A DNA stretch of 64,000 bases from Flavobacterium sinopsychrotolerans (GCF_900110375.1 NZ_FODN01000001.1:124001-188000), one strand, 5' to 3'; shown: positions 48,736 through 57,062, counted from the first letter of the stretch. The notes: generated from the letters alone by a model not told the origin. Numbers and translations are program-made.

Positions 48736-48774
48736 CCGTTAGCATCAAAGTTATAAAACTTTAATGACTAACGG
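48736..48774 (-). terminator. Terminator or attenuator between rpsU and xerC
   Basis: A bipartite stem (CCGTTAG / CTAACGG, 48736-48742 and 48768-48774, with inner AAAGTT / AACTTT) is followed on the minus strand by seven T that run directly into the xerC ATG. It should limit xerC and hpf expression from the rpsU promoter. Confidence 0.65.
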
Positions 48775-48797
48775 TACTTTATTCTAATAGATATTGA

Positions 48798-48992
48798 CTA
48801 ACTCTCTAAGTTATCTCTCATATTTTGGATATAAGCCGCTTTTTGAATTTTGATTCTATTTGTAACTGAAGGCTTAATAAAAGCAGTACGTGCTCTTAAT
48901 TGACGTACAGTTCCTGTTTTATCAAATTTTCTTTTGTAGCGTTTTAACGCTCTATCGATATTTTCTCCGTCTTTAATTGGTATAATTAACAT
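48798..48992 (-). CDS. rpsU: 30S ribosomal protein S21
   Basis: The 64-residue bS21 sits by the 3' end of 16S rRNA. I placed the start at 48992 (M-L-I-I-P-I-K-D-G-E-N-I); a farther upstream ATG (49034) lies before the ribosome binding site. The conserved R-A-L-K-R-Y-K-R-K-F core is present. In Flavobacterium, bS21 helps hide the anti-Shine-Dalgarno sequence, and ribosomes lacking it prefer mRNAs with strong Shine-Dalgarno sites, including rpsU itself. The site in front of this gene fits that scheme. Confidence 0.96.
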   Translation of the reverse strand: MLIIPIKDGENIDRALKRYKRKFDKTGTVRQLRARTAFIKPSVTNRIKIQKAAYIQNMRDNLES

Positions 48993-49000
48993 AATATAGA

Positions 49001-49012
49001 CACCCCCTTTCT
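49001..49012 (-). promoter_or_regulatory. Extended Shine-Dalgarno sequence of rpsU
   Basis: On the minus strand AGAAAGGGGGTG pairs with the conserved anti-Shine-Dalgarno sequence of 16S rRNA over 12 bases, with one G-U pair, eight bases before the rpsU ATG. Other genes in this window show no comparable site. Confidence 0.85.
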
Positions 49013-49021
49013 TTAAGTGTG

Positions 49022-49029
49022 CAAAAGTA
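49022..49029 (-). promoter_or_regulatory. Putative -7 element of the rpsU promoter
   Basis: On the minus strand TACTTTTG matches TAnnTTTG, 29 bases before the rpsU start. The transcript would begin just upstream of the Shine-Dalgarno site. Confidence 0.55.
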
Positions 49030-49120
49030 AACATTATTTTGAATTACGAGTCATGAATTGCAATTTATTTTGAGTGTACTTGCAAAACATCAGTTCCGTT
49101 TAACGATTACGTTTTCATTT

Positions 49121-49187
49121 GCTACCAAGCTATTCGTTGCAGTCTTTTACATTGCGACGCACCGGAAAAGGATTTCCACTACTATCC
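49121..49187. repeat. Dispersed palindromic intergenic element, copy 4
   Basis: Read on the minus strand it begins GGATAGTAGTGGAAATCC and continues CTTTTCC, with AGTGGAAATCCTTTT at 49166-49180 matching copy 3. The other end, GCTATTCGTTGCAGTCTTTT, is its imperfect inverted repeat. It sits between the rpsU promoter and the acyl-CoA dehydrogenase terminator; this 307-base spacer holds no gene. Confidence 0.55.
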
Positions 49188-49194
49188 TTTATAC

Positions 49195-49230
49195 AAAAAA
49201 AGAGTCAAAAACAAAATGACTCTTTTTTTT
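49195..49230 (-). terminator. Intrinsic terminator of the acyl-CoA dehydrogenase gene
   Basis: Arms AAAAAAAGAGTCA and TGACTCTTTTTTT (49195-49207 and 49217-49229) form a perfect stem 70 bases after the gene's stop on the minus strand. Confidence 0.75.
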
Positions 49231-49299
49231 CTTTATTAAACCTAAAGCATGACGTTAAGAAAAACTTATGCGCTCCAGACAAATCGTATCAAAGCCAAA

Positions 49300-50469
49300 C
49301 TACTTTACTGCAGGCTCATAATTTTGATTATCGATGATCATTTTTCCTAAAATCTCTTTAAGAATTTCTGACGTTCCTCCACCTATTGGTCCTAAACGAC
49401 TATCTCTAAACAAACGCGCTAATGGATATTCCTCCATATAACCGTAACCGCCTAACATTTGTAAACAGCTATAAATCGCATCATCTGCAACTTTTGTAGA
49501 TTTCAGTTTAGCCATCGTCGCCTCTTTTACAACGTATTCTCCTTTGTCCAAACAAGCGACTGCGGCATAGTTAAACACCTTACAATGTTCTACCTCTGTA
49601 GCATGTTCAACAAGTGTATGTCTCAATGCTTGAAACTTACTTATTTTTTTTCCGAACGCTTCTCTATGCGACATGTAATCTATTGTATAATCTATCGCAT
49701 ATTCAGCTCTCGCATGTGCATTTATGGCCATAATTAAACGTTCCAAAGCAAAATGCTGCATGATATAAGGAAATCCTTTCCCCTCTTCACCCATTAAGTT
49801 TTCTGCTGGAATCTCTACGTTATCAAAGGCGATTTCAGCTGTATCCGATGCTCTCCAACCTAATTTATCTAGCTTGACAGCCGATATACCTTTTAAACTA
49901 GTATCCATCAAAAAGATACTAATCCCTTTATTACCAAGTTCAGGATTAGTTTTTGCTGCAACAATATAATAGTCTGCATAAATACCGTTTGTAATAAATG
50001 TTTTAGAACCATTAATAATATATTTGTCTCCTTTTTTCACGGCATTAGTGCGCATCCCCGCAACATCACTACCTCCAAAAGGCTCTGAGATACATAAAGC
50101 ACCTATTTTCTTTCCAGCGATACTTGGCACTAAGTAGTCTTGCTTTATTCTTTCATCACCCTCTGCATTCAAATGGGTCATCGCTAAATACCCATGAGCC
50201 CACATTGCAGCAGCAAAACCTGAAGACTTAATTTTTTGTAATTCTTCGAGAAAAATAACCGTATAAAATAAATCGAGATTTAGACCTCCATAAGCCTCTG
50301 GATACGCAATACCAAAGTATCCCATCTCGCCAAATTTCTCCCAAATAAAACGCTCTATTACACCTGTTTTTTCCCACTTTTCAATATGCGGAACAACTTC
50401 TTTCTGCAAAAAATCTTTTAAACTTTCTCTAAATGCTTGGTGTTCTTCAGTGAAATAAATTGAATTCAT
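49300..50469 (-). CDS. Acyl-CoA dehydrogenase family flavoenzyme
   Basis: A cytosolic FAD enzyme that introduces a double bond into acyl-CoA. The 389-residue protein has C-I-S-E-P-F-G-G-S-D (126-135) and the C-terminal G-G-Y-G-Y-M-E-E-Y-P (340-349) and G-G-G-T-S-E-I (363-369). The usual catalytic glutamate of medium-chain enzymes (E in Y-E-G-T) is glycine 364; instead E243 in A-L-E-R-L occupies the helix-G position used by isovaleryl- and long-chain enzymes. Branched- or long-chain substrate is therefore more likely. An inverted repeat that may bind a TetR-type repressor lies upstream. Confidence 0.9.
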   Translation of the reverse strand: MNSIYFTEEHQAFRESLKDFLQKEVVPHIEKWEKTGVIERFIWEKFGEMGYFGIAYPEAYGGLNLDLFYTVIFLEELQKIKSSGFAAAMWAHGYLAMTHLNAEGDERIKQDYLVPSIAGKKIGALCISEPFGGSDVAGMRTNAVKKGDKYIINGSKTFITNGIYADYYIVAAKTNPELGNKGISIFLMDTSLKGISAVKLDKLGWRASDTAEIAFDNVEIPAENLMGEEGKGFPYIMQHFALERLIMAINAHARAEYAIDYTIDYMSHREAFGKKISKFQALRHTLVEHATEVEHCKVFNYAAVACLDKGEYVVKEATMAKLKSTKVADDAIYSCLQMLGGYGYMEEYPLARLFRDSRLGPIGGGTSEILKEILGKMIIDNQNYEPAVK

Positions 50470-50502
50470 ATATTATATATTTTTTTAACAAATAGTATTA
50501 AT

Positions 50503-50531
50503 TGAAACATTAATGACACAGTAATGTTTCA
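50503..50531. promoter_or_regulatory. Putative operator upstream of the acyl-CoA dehydrogenase gene
   Basis: A perfect inverted repeat TGAAACATTA-N9-TAATGTTTCA lies 34 bases before the gene. Its size and spacing fit a dimeric repressor, for example a TetR-family regulator of fatty acid degradation; no regulator gene adjoins it. Confidence 0.5.
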
Positions 50532-50636
50532 GATTTCGTTTTTTTAACGGTTAAGATAATTAGTGAATAAAAAAATAATACATCTATTTTAAAATGCATC
50601 ACAATACTACTATCAGTAGCTCTAAATTTGACACTT

Positions 50637-51533
50637 CTAATTAAAGTCCAAATATAAGCCAATTAAATTTGCTTTATCAACAGGAAATCCCTTAATTTTT
50701 GTTAAATCCTCAACATTCTTAATATTTCCATTCATACTCCGGTACGTTACTATTTCCTTAGCCAGCGAGTATCTGAAATAATGAAACTTCGAAAGTTCCT
50801 TCAATGAAACGTTATTGATTTCTATTTTTTTAAATCGAGGTAAAGCCAAAACTTTGAAATGGGCATTCAAATTTTCGATTACTTCGGGAGATAATCCCCA
50901 TACCTCCTTCATTTGCTCCATGGAAACAAATCCTCCCAAAAGTTCTTTTTGTTTTAAAATACGACTAGAAATCGCATCTCCAATCCCATATATTTTTACT
51001 AAATCCTCTTTCGTAGCCTCATTTATATCAATAAAAACAATTTTTTCTTTTTTGGCGAAAGCCTGATTTTGATACGATGTATATTCTTTAAATTTAGCAT
51101 TCTGTTTTTTATTATTTACCCAATCGGGAAATTTAAAATAAGGAGCCATGACATTTAGTAAAGAATCTGACACTCTGGTCACATTTTGAAATTCCTTAGC
51201 TGAATTCACATATTTGTTCTCTTTTCTAAAAGCCAGCAAACGATCAATTTCCTGAACGGACATTCCTAATTTATATCCTTTATAATCCGATATAAAATTC
51301 GGATTGAAAAGATAAATTTTCGGTTTGCTATTTTTAGAATCCATTTTTAGGGAATCCATTTCAGACTGGAGAGAAAGCCATTTTTGTTTTTCAGGATATT
51401 CTTTACTCACAGTGCTAAAATCAACAAAAAAATAAACTAGTTGCAAAATGACGATAATTAAAAACAAAAAGAAAATACCTGTACGTTGTTCCTTAGTGAA
51501 CTTAAAATAAGTTGGAATCGTTTTGAAACTCAT
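50637..51533 (-). CDS. ComEA-like helix-hairpin-helix protein, membrane-anchored
   Basis: A 298-residue protein with one N-terminal membrane helix (about 18-37). Helix-hairpin-helix repeats follow: a degenerate one at about 105-155, a clear one at 171-205 (D-I-N-E-A-T-K-E-D-L and Y-G-I-G-D-A-I-S-S-R-I-L) and another at about 240-296 (I-K-G-F-P-V-D-K-A-N-L-I-G). HhH motifs bind DNA without sequence preference, as in ComEA, the DNA-uptake receptor. Whether this protein takes part in competence is not shown. It is transcribed alone between divergent neighbours. Confidence 0.82.
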   Translation of the reverse strand: MSFKTIPTYFKFTKEQRTGIFFLFLIIVILQLVYFFVDFSTVSKEYPEKQKWLSLQSEMDSLKMDSKNSKPKIYLFNPNFISDYKGYKLGMSVQEIDRLLAFRKENKYVNSAKEFQNVTRVSDSLLNVMAPYFKFPDWVNNKKQNAKFKEYTSYQNQAFAKKEKIVFIDINEATKEDLVKIYGIGDAISSRILKQKELLGGFVSMEQMKEVWGLSPEVIENLNAHFKVLALPRFKKIEINNVSLKELSKFHYFRYSLAKEIVTYRSMNGNIKNVEDLTKIKGFPVDKANLIGLYLDFN

Positions 51534-51727
51534 GGGATACGTATAGATTTATAAGTTTAAAAAATTATTCTAAAATTAGAAATAAAATCAAGACATATCA
51601 TTTTCTTTTAAAGAAAAATATTTCAGAGACAAATTAATACTTTTTGTACGTCTATTTAAAATAGTTTTATAAGAAATCAATCTTAAAAATGACAATGAAT
51701 TATTTTTTACAACTTAAAATTCAATTA

Positions 51728-51761
51728 TTGTTTTTATTTTTTATAAAAAACAATACATTTG
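51728..51761 (+). promoter_or_regulatory. Putative promoter of the second APC permease gene
   Basis: TACATTTG (51754-51761) matches TAnnTTTG, and a TTG lies 23 bases upstream (51728-51730), at the long end of the usual spacing. Confidence 0.5.
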
Positions 51762-51792
51762 GAGCTTAATAACAAACAAAACCATATAACCC

Positions 51793-53244
51793 ATGTCAAT
51801 TTGGAAAACTAAACCGCTTTCGGTATTGCTAAATGAAGCATCAGAATCTGAAAAAGGATTAAAAAGGACTTTGTCTTCACGTTCATTAGTAGCACTTGGA
51901 GTTGGAGCAATTATTGGAGCAGGATTATTCTCGTTAACGGGTATTGCTGCTGCTGAACATGCTGGTCCGGCAGTTACACTTTCATTTATTTTAGCCGCTG
52001 TAGGATGTGCTTTTGCAGGACTTTGCTATGCTGAGTTTGCATCCATGATACCAGTAGCAGGAAGCGCTTACACATACTCCTATGCCACAATGGGAGAATT
52101 TATGGCTTGGATTATAGGCTGGGATTTAGTTCTTGAATATGCACTAGGAGCCGCTACAGTTGGAGTGAGTTGGTCCCGTTATTTACTTGAATTATTAAAC
52201 AAATATGGCATTCATCTCCCCCATGATTTAATATGTTCACCCTGGGAAACCTTAAAACTAAGCGATGGAACCATTATAGAAGGCGGTATGATAAACCTTC
52301 CTGCTATTTTTATCGTTTCGATGTTGTCTTTATTATTAATAAGAGGAACAAAAGAATCAGCATCTATCAATAACTTCTTGGTTGTAGTAAAAGTAATCGT
52401 AGTTATTATGTTCATCGTTTTAGGATGGAGCTTTATTGACACTGCAAATTACACACCATATATCCCTGAAAACACAGGTGTTTTTGGAGAATTTGGATGG
52501 TCAGGAATTGCTGCCGGAGCTGGAACTGTTTTCTTTGCTTTTATTGGTTTTGATGCCGTATCTACTGCAGCACAAGAAGCGAAAAACCCACAAAAAGGAA
52601 TGCCAATTGGTATCTTAGGATCATTAGTAATCTGTACGATATTATACGTCTTGTTTGCACACGTAATGACTGGACTTGTACCTTACGGTGAATTTGCAGG
52701 AGATGCTAAACCAGCAGCAACAGCATTTGCCAGAACTGGATATACCTTTTTACAAACTGGTTTAATTGTAGCTATTTTAGCGGGTTATACTTCTGTAATG
52801 TTGGTAATGTTAATGGGACAAAGTCGTGTTTTCTACACGATGAGTAAAGATGGTTTATTACCTTCATTCTTTAGTGACATTCATGCAAAGTTCAGAACTC
52901 CATGGAAAACGAATCTTTTCTTTATGGTATTTGTAAGCCTTTTTGCAGGTTTCGTACCCGTAAGTGATTTAGGTCACATGGTAAGTATCGGAACATTATT
53001 AGCTTTCGTACTAGTATGTATTGGAGTATTAGTAATGCGTAAAAAAATGCCGGATGCACCAAGATCATTCAAAACACCATTCGTTCCTTATGTACCAATT
53101 GCAGGTATTTTAATTTGTTTGGCTTTAATGTATTCATTACCAAATGAAAGCTGGGCAAGACTTGTTATCTGGATGGCATTAGGAGTTGCTATCTATTTTA
53201 TCTACGGAAAGAAAAATAGCAAATTGAACAATCCTGATAAATAG
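51793..53244 (+). CDS. APC superfamily amino acid permease (cationic transporter-like)
   Basis: A 483-residue inner-membrane transporter with about 12 helices. The N-terminus L-S-V-L-L-N-E-A, the R-T-L-S-S-R-S-L-V-A-L-G-V-G-A-I-I-G-A-G-L-F entry to helix 1 and F-A-F-I-G-F-D-A-V-S-T-A-A-Q-E in helix 6 match the CAT/YfnA-like branch. The substrate is probably an amino acid but cannot be fixed. It differs from the LAT-like permease at 8.4 kb in branch and length. It ends at a hairpin shared with the convergent PspC gene. Confidence 0.9.
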   Translation: MSIWKTKPLSVLLNEASESEKGLKRTLSSRSLVALGVGAIIGAGLFSLTGIAAAEHAGPAVTLSFILAAVGCAFAGLCYAEFASMIPVAGSAYTYSYATMGEFMAWIIGWDLVLEYALGAATVGVSWSRYLLELLNKYGIHLPHDLICSPWETLKLSDGTIIEGGMINLPAIFIVSMLSLLLIRGTKESASINNFLVVVKVIVVIMFIVLGWSFIDTANYTPYIPENTGVFGEFGWSGIAAGAGTVFFAFIGFDAVSTAAQEAKNPQKGMPIGILGSLVICTILYVLFAHVMTGLVPYGEFAGDAKPAATAFARTGYTFLQTGLIVAILAGYTSVMLVMLMGQSRVFYTMSKDGLLPSFFSDIHAKFRTPWKTNLFFMVFVSLFAGFVPVSDLGHMVSIGTLLAFVLVCIGVLVMRKKMPDAPRSFKTPFVPYVPIAGILICLALMYSLPNESWARLVIWMALGVAIYFIYGKKNSKLNNPDK

Positions 53245-53260
53245 ATTCTTATCATAATTT

Positions 53261-53304
53261 AAAAAGGGCTTATAAAGTATTCAACTACTCTATAAGCCCT
53301 TTTT
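53261..53304. terminator. Bidirectional intrinsic terminator
   Basis: Perfect 14-bp arms (53261-53274 and 53291-53304) separate the convergent permease and PspC-domain genes. Confidence 0.85.
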
Positions 53305-53318
53305 CTATTTAAAACCAT

Positions 53319-53546
53319 TTACAAATCAAAAACAGACGTTCGTTTGGCCCTTATCAAATCCTTCAATCGTATCCAAAAAGCCAAAGTTAAATAAACGGCA
53401 AACCATAATCCTGCCGTAACAAACGATAAATAAATGAAAAATAGTCGTACACTACTGGCACGCATTCCCAAAGTATCCGCCAAACGCGAGGAAACATGGA
53501 AACCGTGTTTTTCAAAAAAAAACTTGAGCTTTATAATTGCTGACAT
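53319..53546 (-). CDS. PspC domain protein
   Basis: A 75-residue protein with the PspC fold: an N-terminal segment K-H-G-F-H-V-S-S-R-L-A-D-T-L-G followed by one or two membrane helices (about 33-58). PspC proteins are small membrane-stress factors; the short stand-alone form is common in Bacteroidota. There are no other phage-shock genes nearby. It is convergent with the permease and upstream of no obvious partner. Confidence 0.8.
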   Translation of the reverse strand: MSAIIKLKFFFEKHGFHVSSRLADTLGMRASSVRLFFIYLSFVTAGLWFAVYLTLAFWIRLKDLIRAKRTSVFDL

Positions 53547-53601
53547 TTTATGAGTTTTGAATAATAGGCAAAATTACAAAATTATCCAATTGACACCTTA
53601 G

Positions 53602-54882
53602 CTAAACCACTAATTGTTTTTTGAGTAATTCTATTCCTACGCTGCACTCCAAACATTTACTTTTGTTACAATATTCATTCTTGAGTTGAAGCAACGATTG
53701 CGAATCAAAAGCACTTTTAGAAACGATTCCAAAAGAATGAAACTTATCAATAATTGCATTTTTTTCTGGTGAAACTTCATTTAACAATCGAATTAAATCC
53801 TCCGATAACTCTTTTCCTTGGCTTTTTGCGAAAGCAAACTGTAGCGGAATTATAGTATTTATAAGAATCAAATCTACAAATGATTTAGAAAGTGATTTCT
53901 TTTTCTTCGGACTTTCTTTATCAAATTGATAATGATTCAGCCAATATTCAGAAGTTGAAACTTGAAACAAATCATAGGTGCTATTTAGAGAATTTAGCGT
54001 ATTGATTTTCGAAAATAGATTCTGCTGCGTATGGTATAAATTAGCTAACTGAGAAAGCCGAATCGTTGGGAAATTGTCTGGACGATGTTTAAAAAACTGA
54101 ACCGGTTCAATGCAATTTTTTTCCAATTGATGTTTATGCAATAAATAGAAATACCTAAATTTTAAATCTTTAAAATAATTATCTTCCTTTTCAGAATCCA
54201 ATAATCCAGCAGTCCCAAAAATTAAAGCTTCCAGGTTCTCGACCTCAAAACTTTCTTTTCTTAGAACAAAAAAAGGAATGTTTTGTGCGATTTTCAAAAA
54301 GATTTCACCATTCGTATTTAATCCAAAATTCTTCGCCAAAAGACAAAATAATACTGCTTCCCAATCGTGATTGGTTTGTTCCAATAAATCAAATATAGGT
54401 TTTGATTTTCTTTCCAAACGTTCAAAAAACAAACGTTCTTGCCAATTTTTGAAGACAAATTCATCAATTTCTTGAATTTGCTTCTCACAGAAAATCCATG
54501 ATTTAGGAGAAATTAAAGATTGATAATTAGATATCGTTACAGCATCAACATATTTTTTAAGTTCCAAAACAGGAATTTCAGTGTTGTTTTTTCTAAAAAT
54601 TTCCGCGTCGTGTTCCCATACCACATGAAGAATCACGTTTTCATAGGCTTCATCTCTTTCGTGATGATGCACATACCAATCAGAAGATTTAAGATGAATT
54701 TCTACATTCCCAGCCCACTTTTGATTCCCAATAGTAATCTGAGCATTAAAAAAATCAGGTCCGGCAAGTTCTAAATATTCTCCAACATTGATAATTGTAA
54801 TTTCCTCACCATTGAAGGTTTTTAAATTCAAGACCTCAAACTTCTTGAATTTCCAGAGATAATGAAGGAAATCTTCTTTCAT
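53602..54882 (-). CDS. DUF2851 family protein
   Basis: A 426-residue cytosolic protein of the DUF2851 family, recognised by the N-terminal G-P-D-F-F-N-A-Q-I-T-I, W-A-G-N-V-E-I-H-L-K-S-S-D-W and H-H-H-E-R-D-E-A-Y-E-N-V-I-L-H-V-V-W blocks, which look like an enzyme-type core. The C-terminus carries four cysteines (C-N-K-S-K-C-L-E-C and a following C), a possible metal site. Function is unknown. It lies close to the exonuclease and PspC genes but with its own spacing; shared transcription is uncertain. Confidence 0.85.
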   Translation of the reverse strand: MKEDFLHYLWKFKKFEVLNLKTFNGEEITIINVGEYLELAGPDFFNAQITIGNQKWAGNVEIHLKSSDWYVHHHERDEAYENVILHVVWEHDAEIFRKNNTEIPVLELKKYVDAVTISNYQSLISPKSWIFCEKQIQEIDEFVFKNWQERLFFERLERKSKPIFDLLEQTNHDWEAVLFCLLAKNFGLNTNGEIFLKIAQNIPFFVLRKESFEVENLEALIFGTAGLLDSEKEDNYFKDLKFRYFYLLHKHQLEKNCIEPVQFFKHRPDNFPTIRLSQLANLYHTQQNLFSKINTLNSLNSTYDLFQVSTSEYWLNHYQFDKESPKKKKSLSKSFVDLILINTIIPLQFAFAKSQGKELSEDLIRLLNEVSPEKNAIIDKFHSFGIVSKSAFDSQSLLQLKNEYCNKSKCLECSVGIELLKKQLVV

Positions 54883-55001
54883 ACTGAATATATTAGATTG
54901 AAGACTAATGTAGTAAAAAAAGAAATAGCAAATTATCGATAATTAAAATTTCAGAAATTTCCCTAGAAAAAGAGTAGCGAAATTGGAAAATATAAATGTT
55001 T

Positions 55002-55484
55002 CTATTTCATCAGGTACAATTTGGCGCAAGCCCGAGCATCCGATAAAGCTTCGTGATGATTCAATGAAATATTCATTTCTCGGCAACAATCACTCAATTT
55101 GGTTGGCTTCAATCCTTTAGCTCTGTAGATTTTAACGGTACATTCCCATCGAGAAGCGATATTCAAATCAGCGTAATCTAAATTATAAAGCGCCATTGAT
55201 TTCGCCAAAACATTCCTATCAAAACTTTCATTGTGCGCCACTACTACTCTATTTTGGAGTCTTTTTTGAATTTCAGGATACACTTGAGCAAATGATTTAG
55301 CATTCACCGTATCGCGAGGATATATTCCATGCACTTGAATCGTAAAGGGCGAATACAGATTATTTGGCGGTTTAATCAAGGTAACAAACTCGTCAACAAT
55401 TATTCCGTTTTCGACAGTAACGATTCCTACGGAACAGGGATGGTATCCTGTTGCAGTTTCAAAATCTATAGCGGTGAAGGTCAA
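55002..55484 (-). CDS. DEDDh 3'-5' exonuclease (DnaQ-like)
   Basis: A 160-residue stand-alone exonuclease domain. It has all catalytic residues: D and E in A-I-D-F-E-T-A-T (near residues 7-9), D in H-N-E-S-F-D-R-N-V, and H and D in H-E-A-L-S-D-A-R-A. Such short DnaQ-like enzymes trim DNA or RNA 3' ends; the exact substrate cannot be told. The 216 bases upstream hold a terminator of the next gene and nothing else notable. Confidence 0.88.
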   Translation of the reverse strand: MTFTAIDFETATGYHPCSVGIVTVENGIIVDEFVTLIKPPNNLYSPFTIQVHGIYPRDTVNAKSFAQVYPEIQKRLQNRVVVAHNESFDRNVLAKSMALYNLDYADLNIASRWECTVKIYRAKGLKPTKLSDCCREMNISLNHHEALSDARACAKLYLMK

Positions 55485-55634
55485 TTTGATTTTAGATTAT
55501 GGGTTAACGATTTTTAATTTTAGATTTACAAAAGTACTATCAATTATAAAGGTTCAATGCATTCGATAACTTTTTTTTACGTCTTCTTGCAAAATTTTTG
55601 GTTCCAAAACTTTTACAGCCCCAAACTAATTAAC

Positions 55635-55668
55635 AAAAAAACCTGCAAGATTAGAAAAACCTTGCAGG
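55635..55668 (-). terminator. Intrinsic terminator of the cystathionine beta-synthase gene
   Basis: Perfect 8-bp arms CCTGCAAG / CTTGCAGG (55642-55649 and 55661-55668) are followed on the minus strand by a run of T, 33 bases after the stop. Confidence 0.8.
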
Positions 55669-55700
55669 AGTATAGTTAAGAAATAAATTCTTGTTTAAGC

Positions 55701-57062
55701 TTATTTTATGGAACCAATAATATCATATTTAGTAATAATATGGTGACTTCCATTTTCTAATTCCACTAAAACAGCTTCATTTTCTTTAGTGAATAATTTA
55801 GAAACTTCTTCGATAGGTGTTCCATGTTTCACTATTGGAAAAGGTTTCCCCATCACATCTTTAATCGGTTTATCGGCTACATCTTTGTCTGCTACGTAAC
55901 TTTGAAACAAATCACTTTCATCAACAGAACCTACAAATCCTGTGATATCAATTACAGGAATTTGAGAAATCTTGTATTTACGCATTCTCTCAATAGCATG
56001 CGAAACTAATTCTTCAGTACGCACCACAATCAATGGTTTATCGATATGATCTTTGATAACATCCTCTGCTTTTGTAATTTCTTCTTCCAGAAAACCACGT
56101 TCTCGCATCCAGTCATCATTGAACATTTTACCCACATAGCGACTTCCTGAATCATGGAAAAGTACCACAACAACATCTTCACGTTTGAAATGTTCTTTAA
56201 GCTGCAACAATCCTTTTATAGCTGCTCCAGCTGAATTCCCAACAAATATTCCTTCTTCGAGCGCAATTTTACGAGTATAAACCGCAGCATCTTTGTCGGT
56301 TACTTTGGTAAAACCATCAATTAGAGAAAAGTCTACATTCTTTGGTAATATATCTTCTCCAATTCCTTCGGTGATATACGAATAGATTTCATTTTCGTCA
56401 AAAATTCCAGTTTCGTGGTATTTTTTAAACACAGAACCGTAGGTATCAATTCCCCAAATTTTAATATTTTGATTTTTCTCTTTCAGATATTTTGCCACTC
56501 CGGAAATTGTACCTCCAGTTCCTACTCCAGATACAAAATGAGTGATTTTACCTTCTGTCTGTTCCCAAATTTCAGGACCCGTTTGCTCATAATGTGCTAT
56601 AGCATTTGAAGGATTATCGTACTGATTAACATACCAGGAATTAGGAGTTTCTTCTGCCAATCGTTTAGAAACAGAATAATACGATCTTGGATCTGTTGGT
56701 TCCACATCCGTAGGACATACCACTACTTTTGCTCCGACTGCACGAAGAATATCCATTTTTTCTTTGGACTGCTTGTCTGAAATCACACAAATCAGTTTGT
56801 ATCCTTTTATGATGGCTACTAATGCCAATCCCATTCCAGTATTCCCCGAAGTTCCTTCGATGATGGTTCCGCCTGGTTTCAAGCGTCCATCAGCCTCAGC
56901 ATCTTCAATCATTTTTACGGCCATTCTGTCTTTTACGGAATTTCCAGGATTGAACGTTTCGACTTTTGCAAGTACCAAAGCCTCTACTTCGGCAGTTACT
57001 TTATTGAGTTTTACTAATGGTGTATTGCCTATTGTGCCTAATATGTTTTCTGCGTAGCGCAT
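55701..57062 (-). CDS. Cystathionine beta-synthase (PLP-dependent, CBS domains)
   Basis: The 453-residue enzyme belongs to fold-type II PLP enzymes. The PLP lysine is K44 in N-P-G-N-S-V-K-D-R, and the phosphate-binding loop is E-G-T-S-G-N-T-G-M-G. A C-terminal CBS-domain pair (about 335-453) identifies it as the cystathionine beta-synthase type, which joins serine or O-acetylserine with homocysteine or sulfide. The heme-binding N-terminus of the human enzyme is absent. Cysteine synthase activity remains possible. It is monocistronic, with a promoter element upstream and a repeat further up. Confidence 0.88.
   Translation of the reverse strand: MRYAENILGTIGNTPLVKLNKVTAEVEALVLAKVETFNPGNSVKDRMAVKMIEDAEADGRLKPGGTIIEGTSGNTGMGLALVAIIKGYKLICVISDKQSKEKMDILRAVGAKVVVCPTDVEPTDPRSYYSVSKRLAEETPNSWYVNQYDNPSNAIAHYEQTGPEIWEQTEGKITHFVSGVGTGGTISGVAKYLKEKNQNIKIWGIDTYGSVFKKYHETGIFDENEIYSYITEGIGEDILPKNVDFSLIDGFTKVTDKDAAVYTRKIALEEGIFVGNSAGAAIKGLLQLKEHFKREDVVVVLFHDSGSRYVGKMFNDDWMRERGFLEEEITKAEDVIKDHIDKPLIVVRTEELVSHAIERMRKYKISQIPVIDITGFVGSVDESDLFQSYVADKDVADKPIKDVMGKPFPIVKHGTPIEEVSKLFTKENEAVLVELENGSHHIITKYDIIGSIK

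Noticed and set aside
49119-49337. Plus-strand open frame of 72 codons
   Set aside because: It runs through repeat copy 4, a terminator and the 3' end of an antisense gene.
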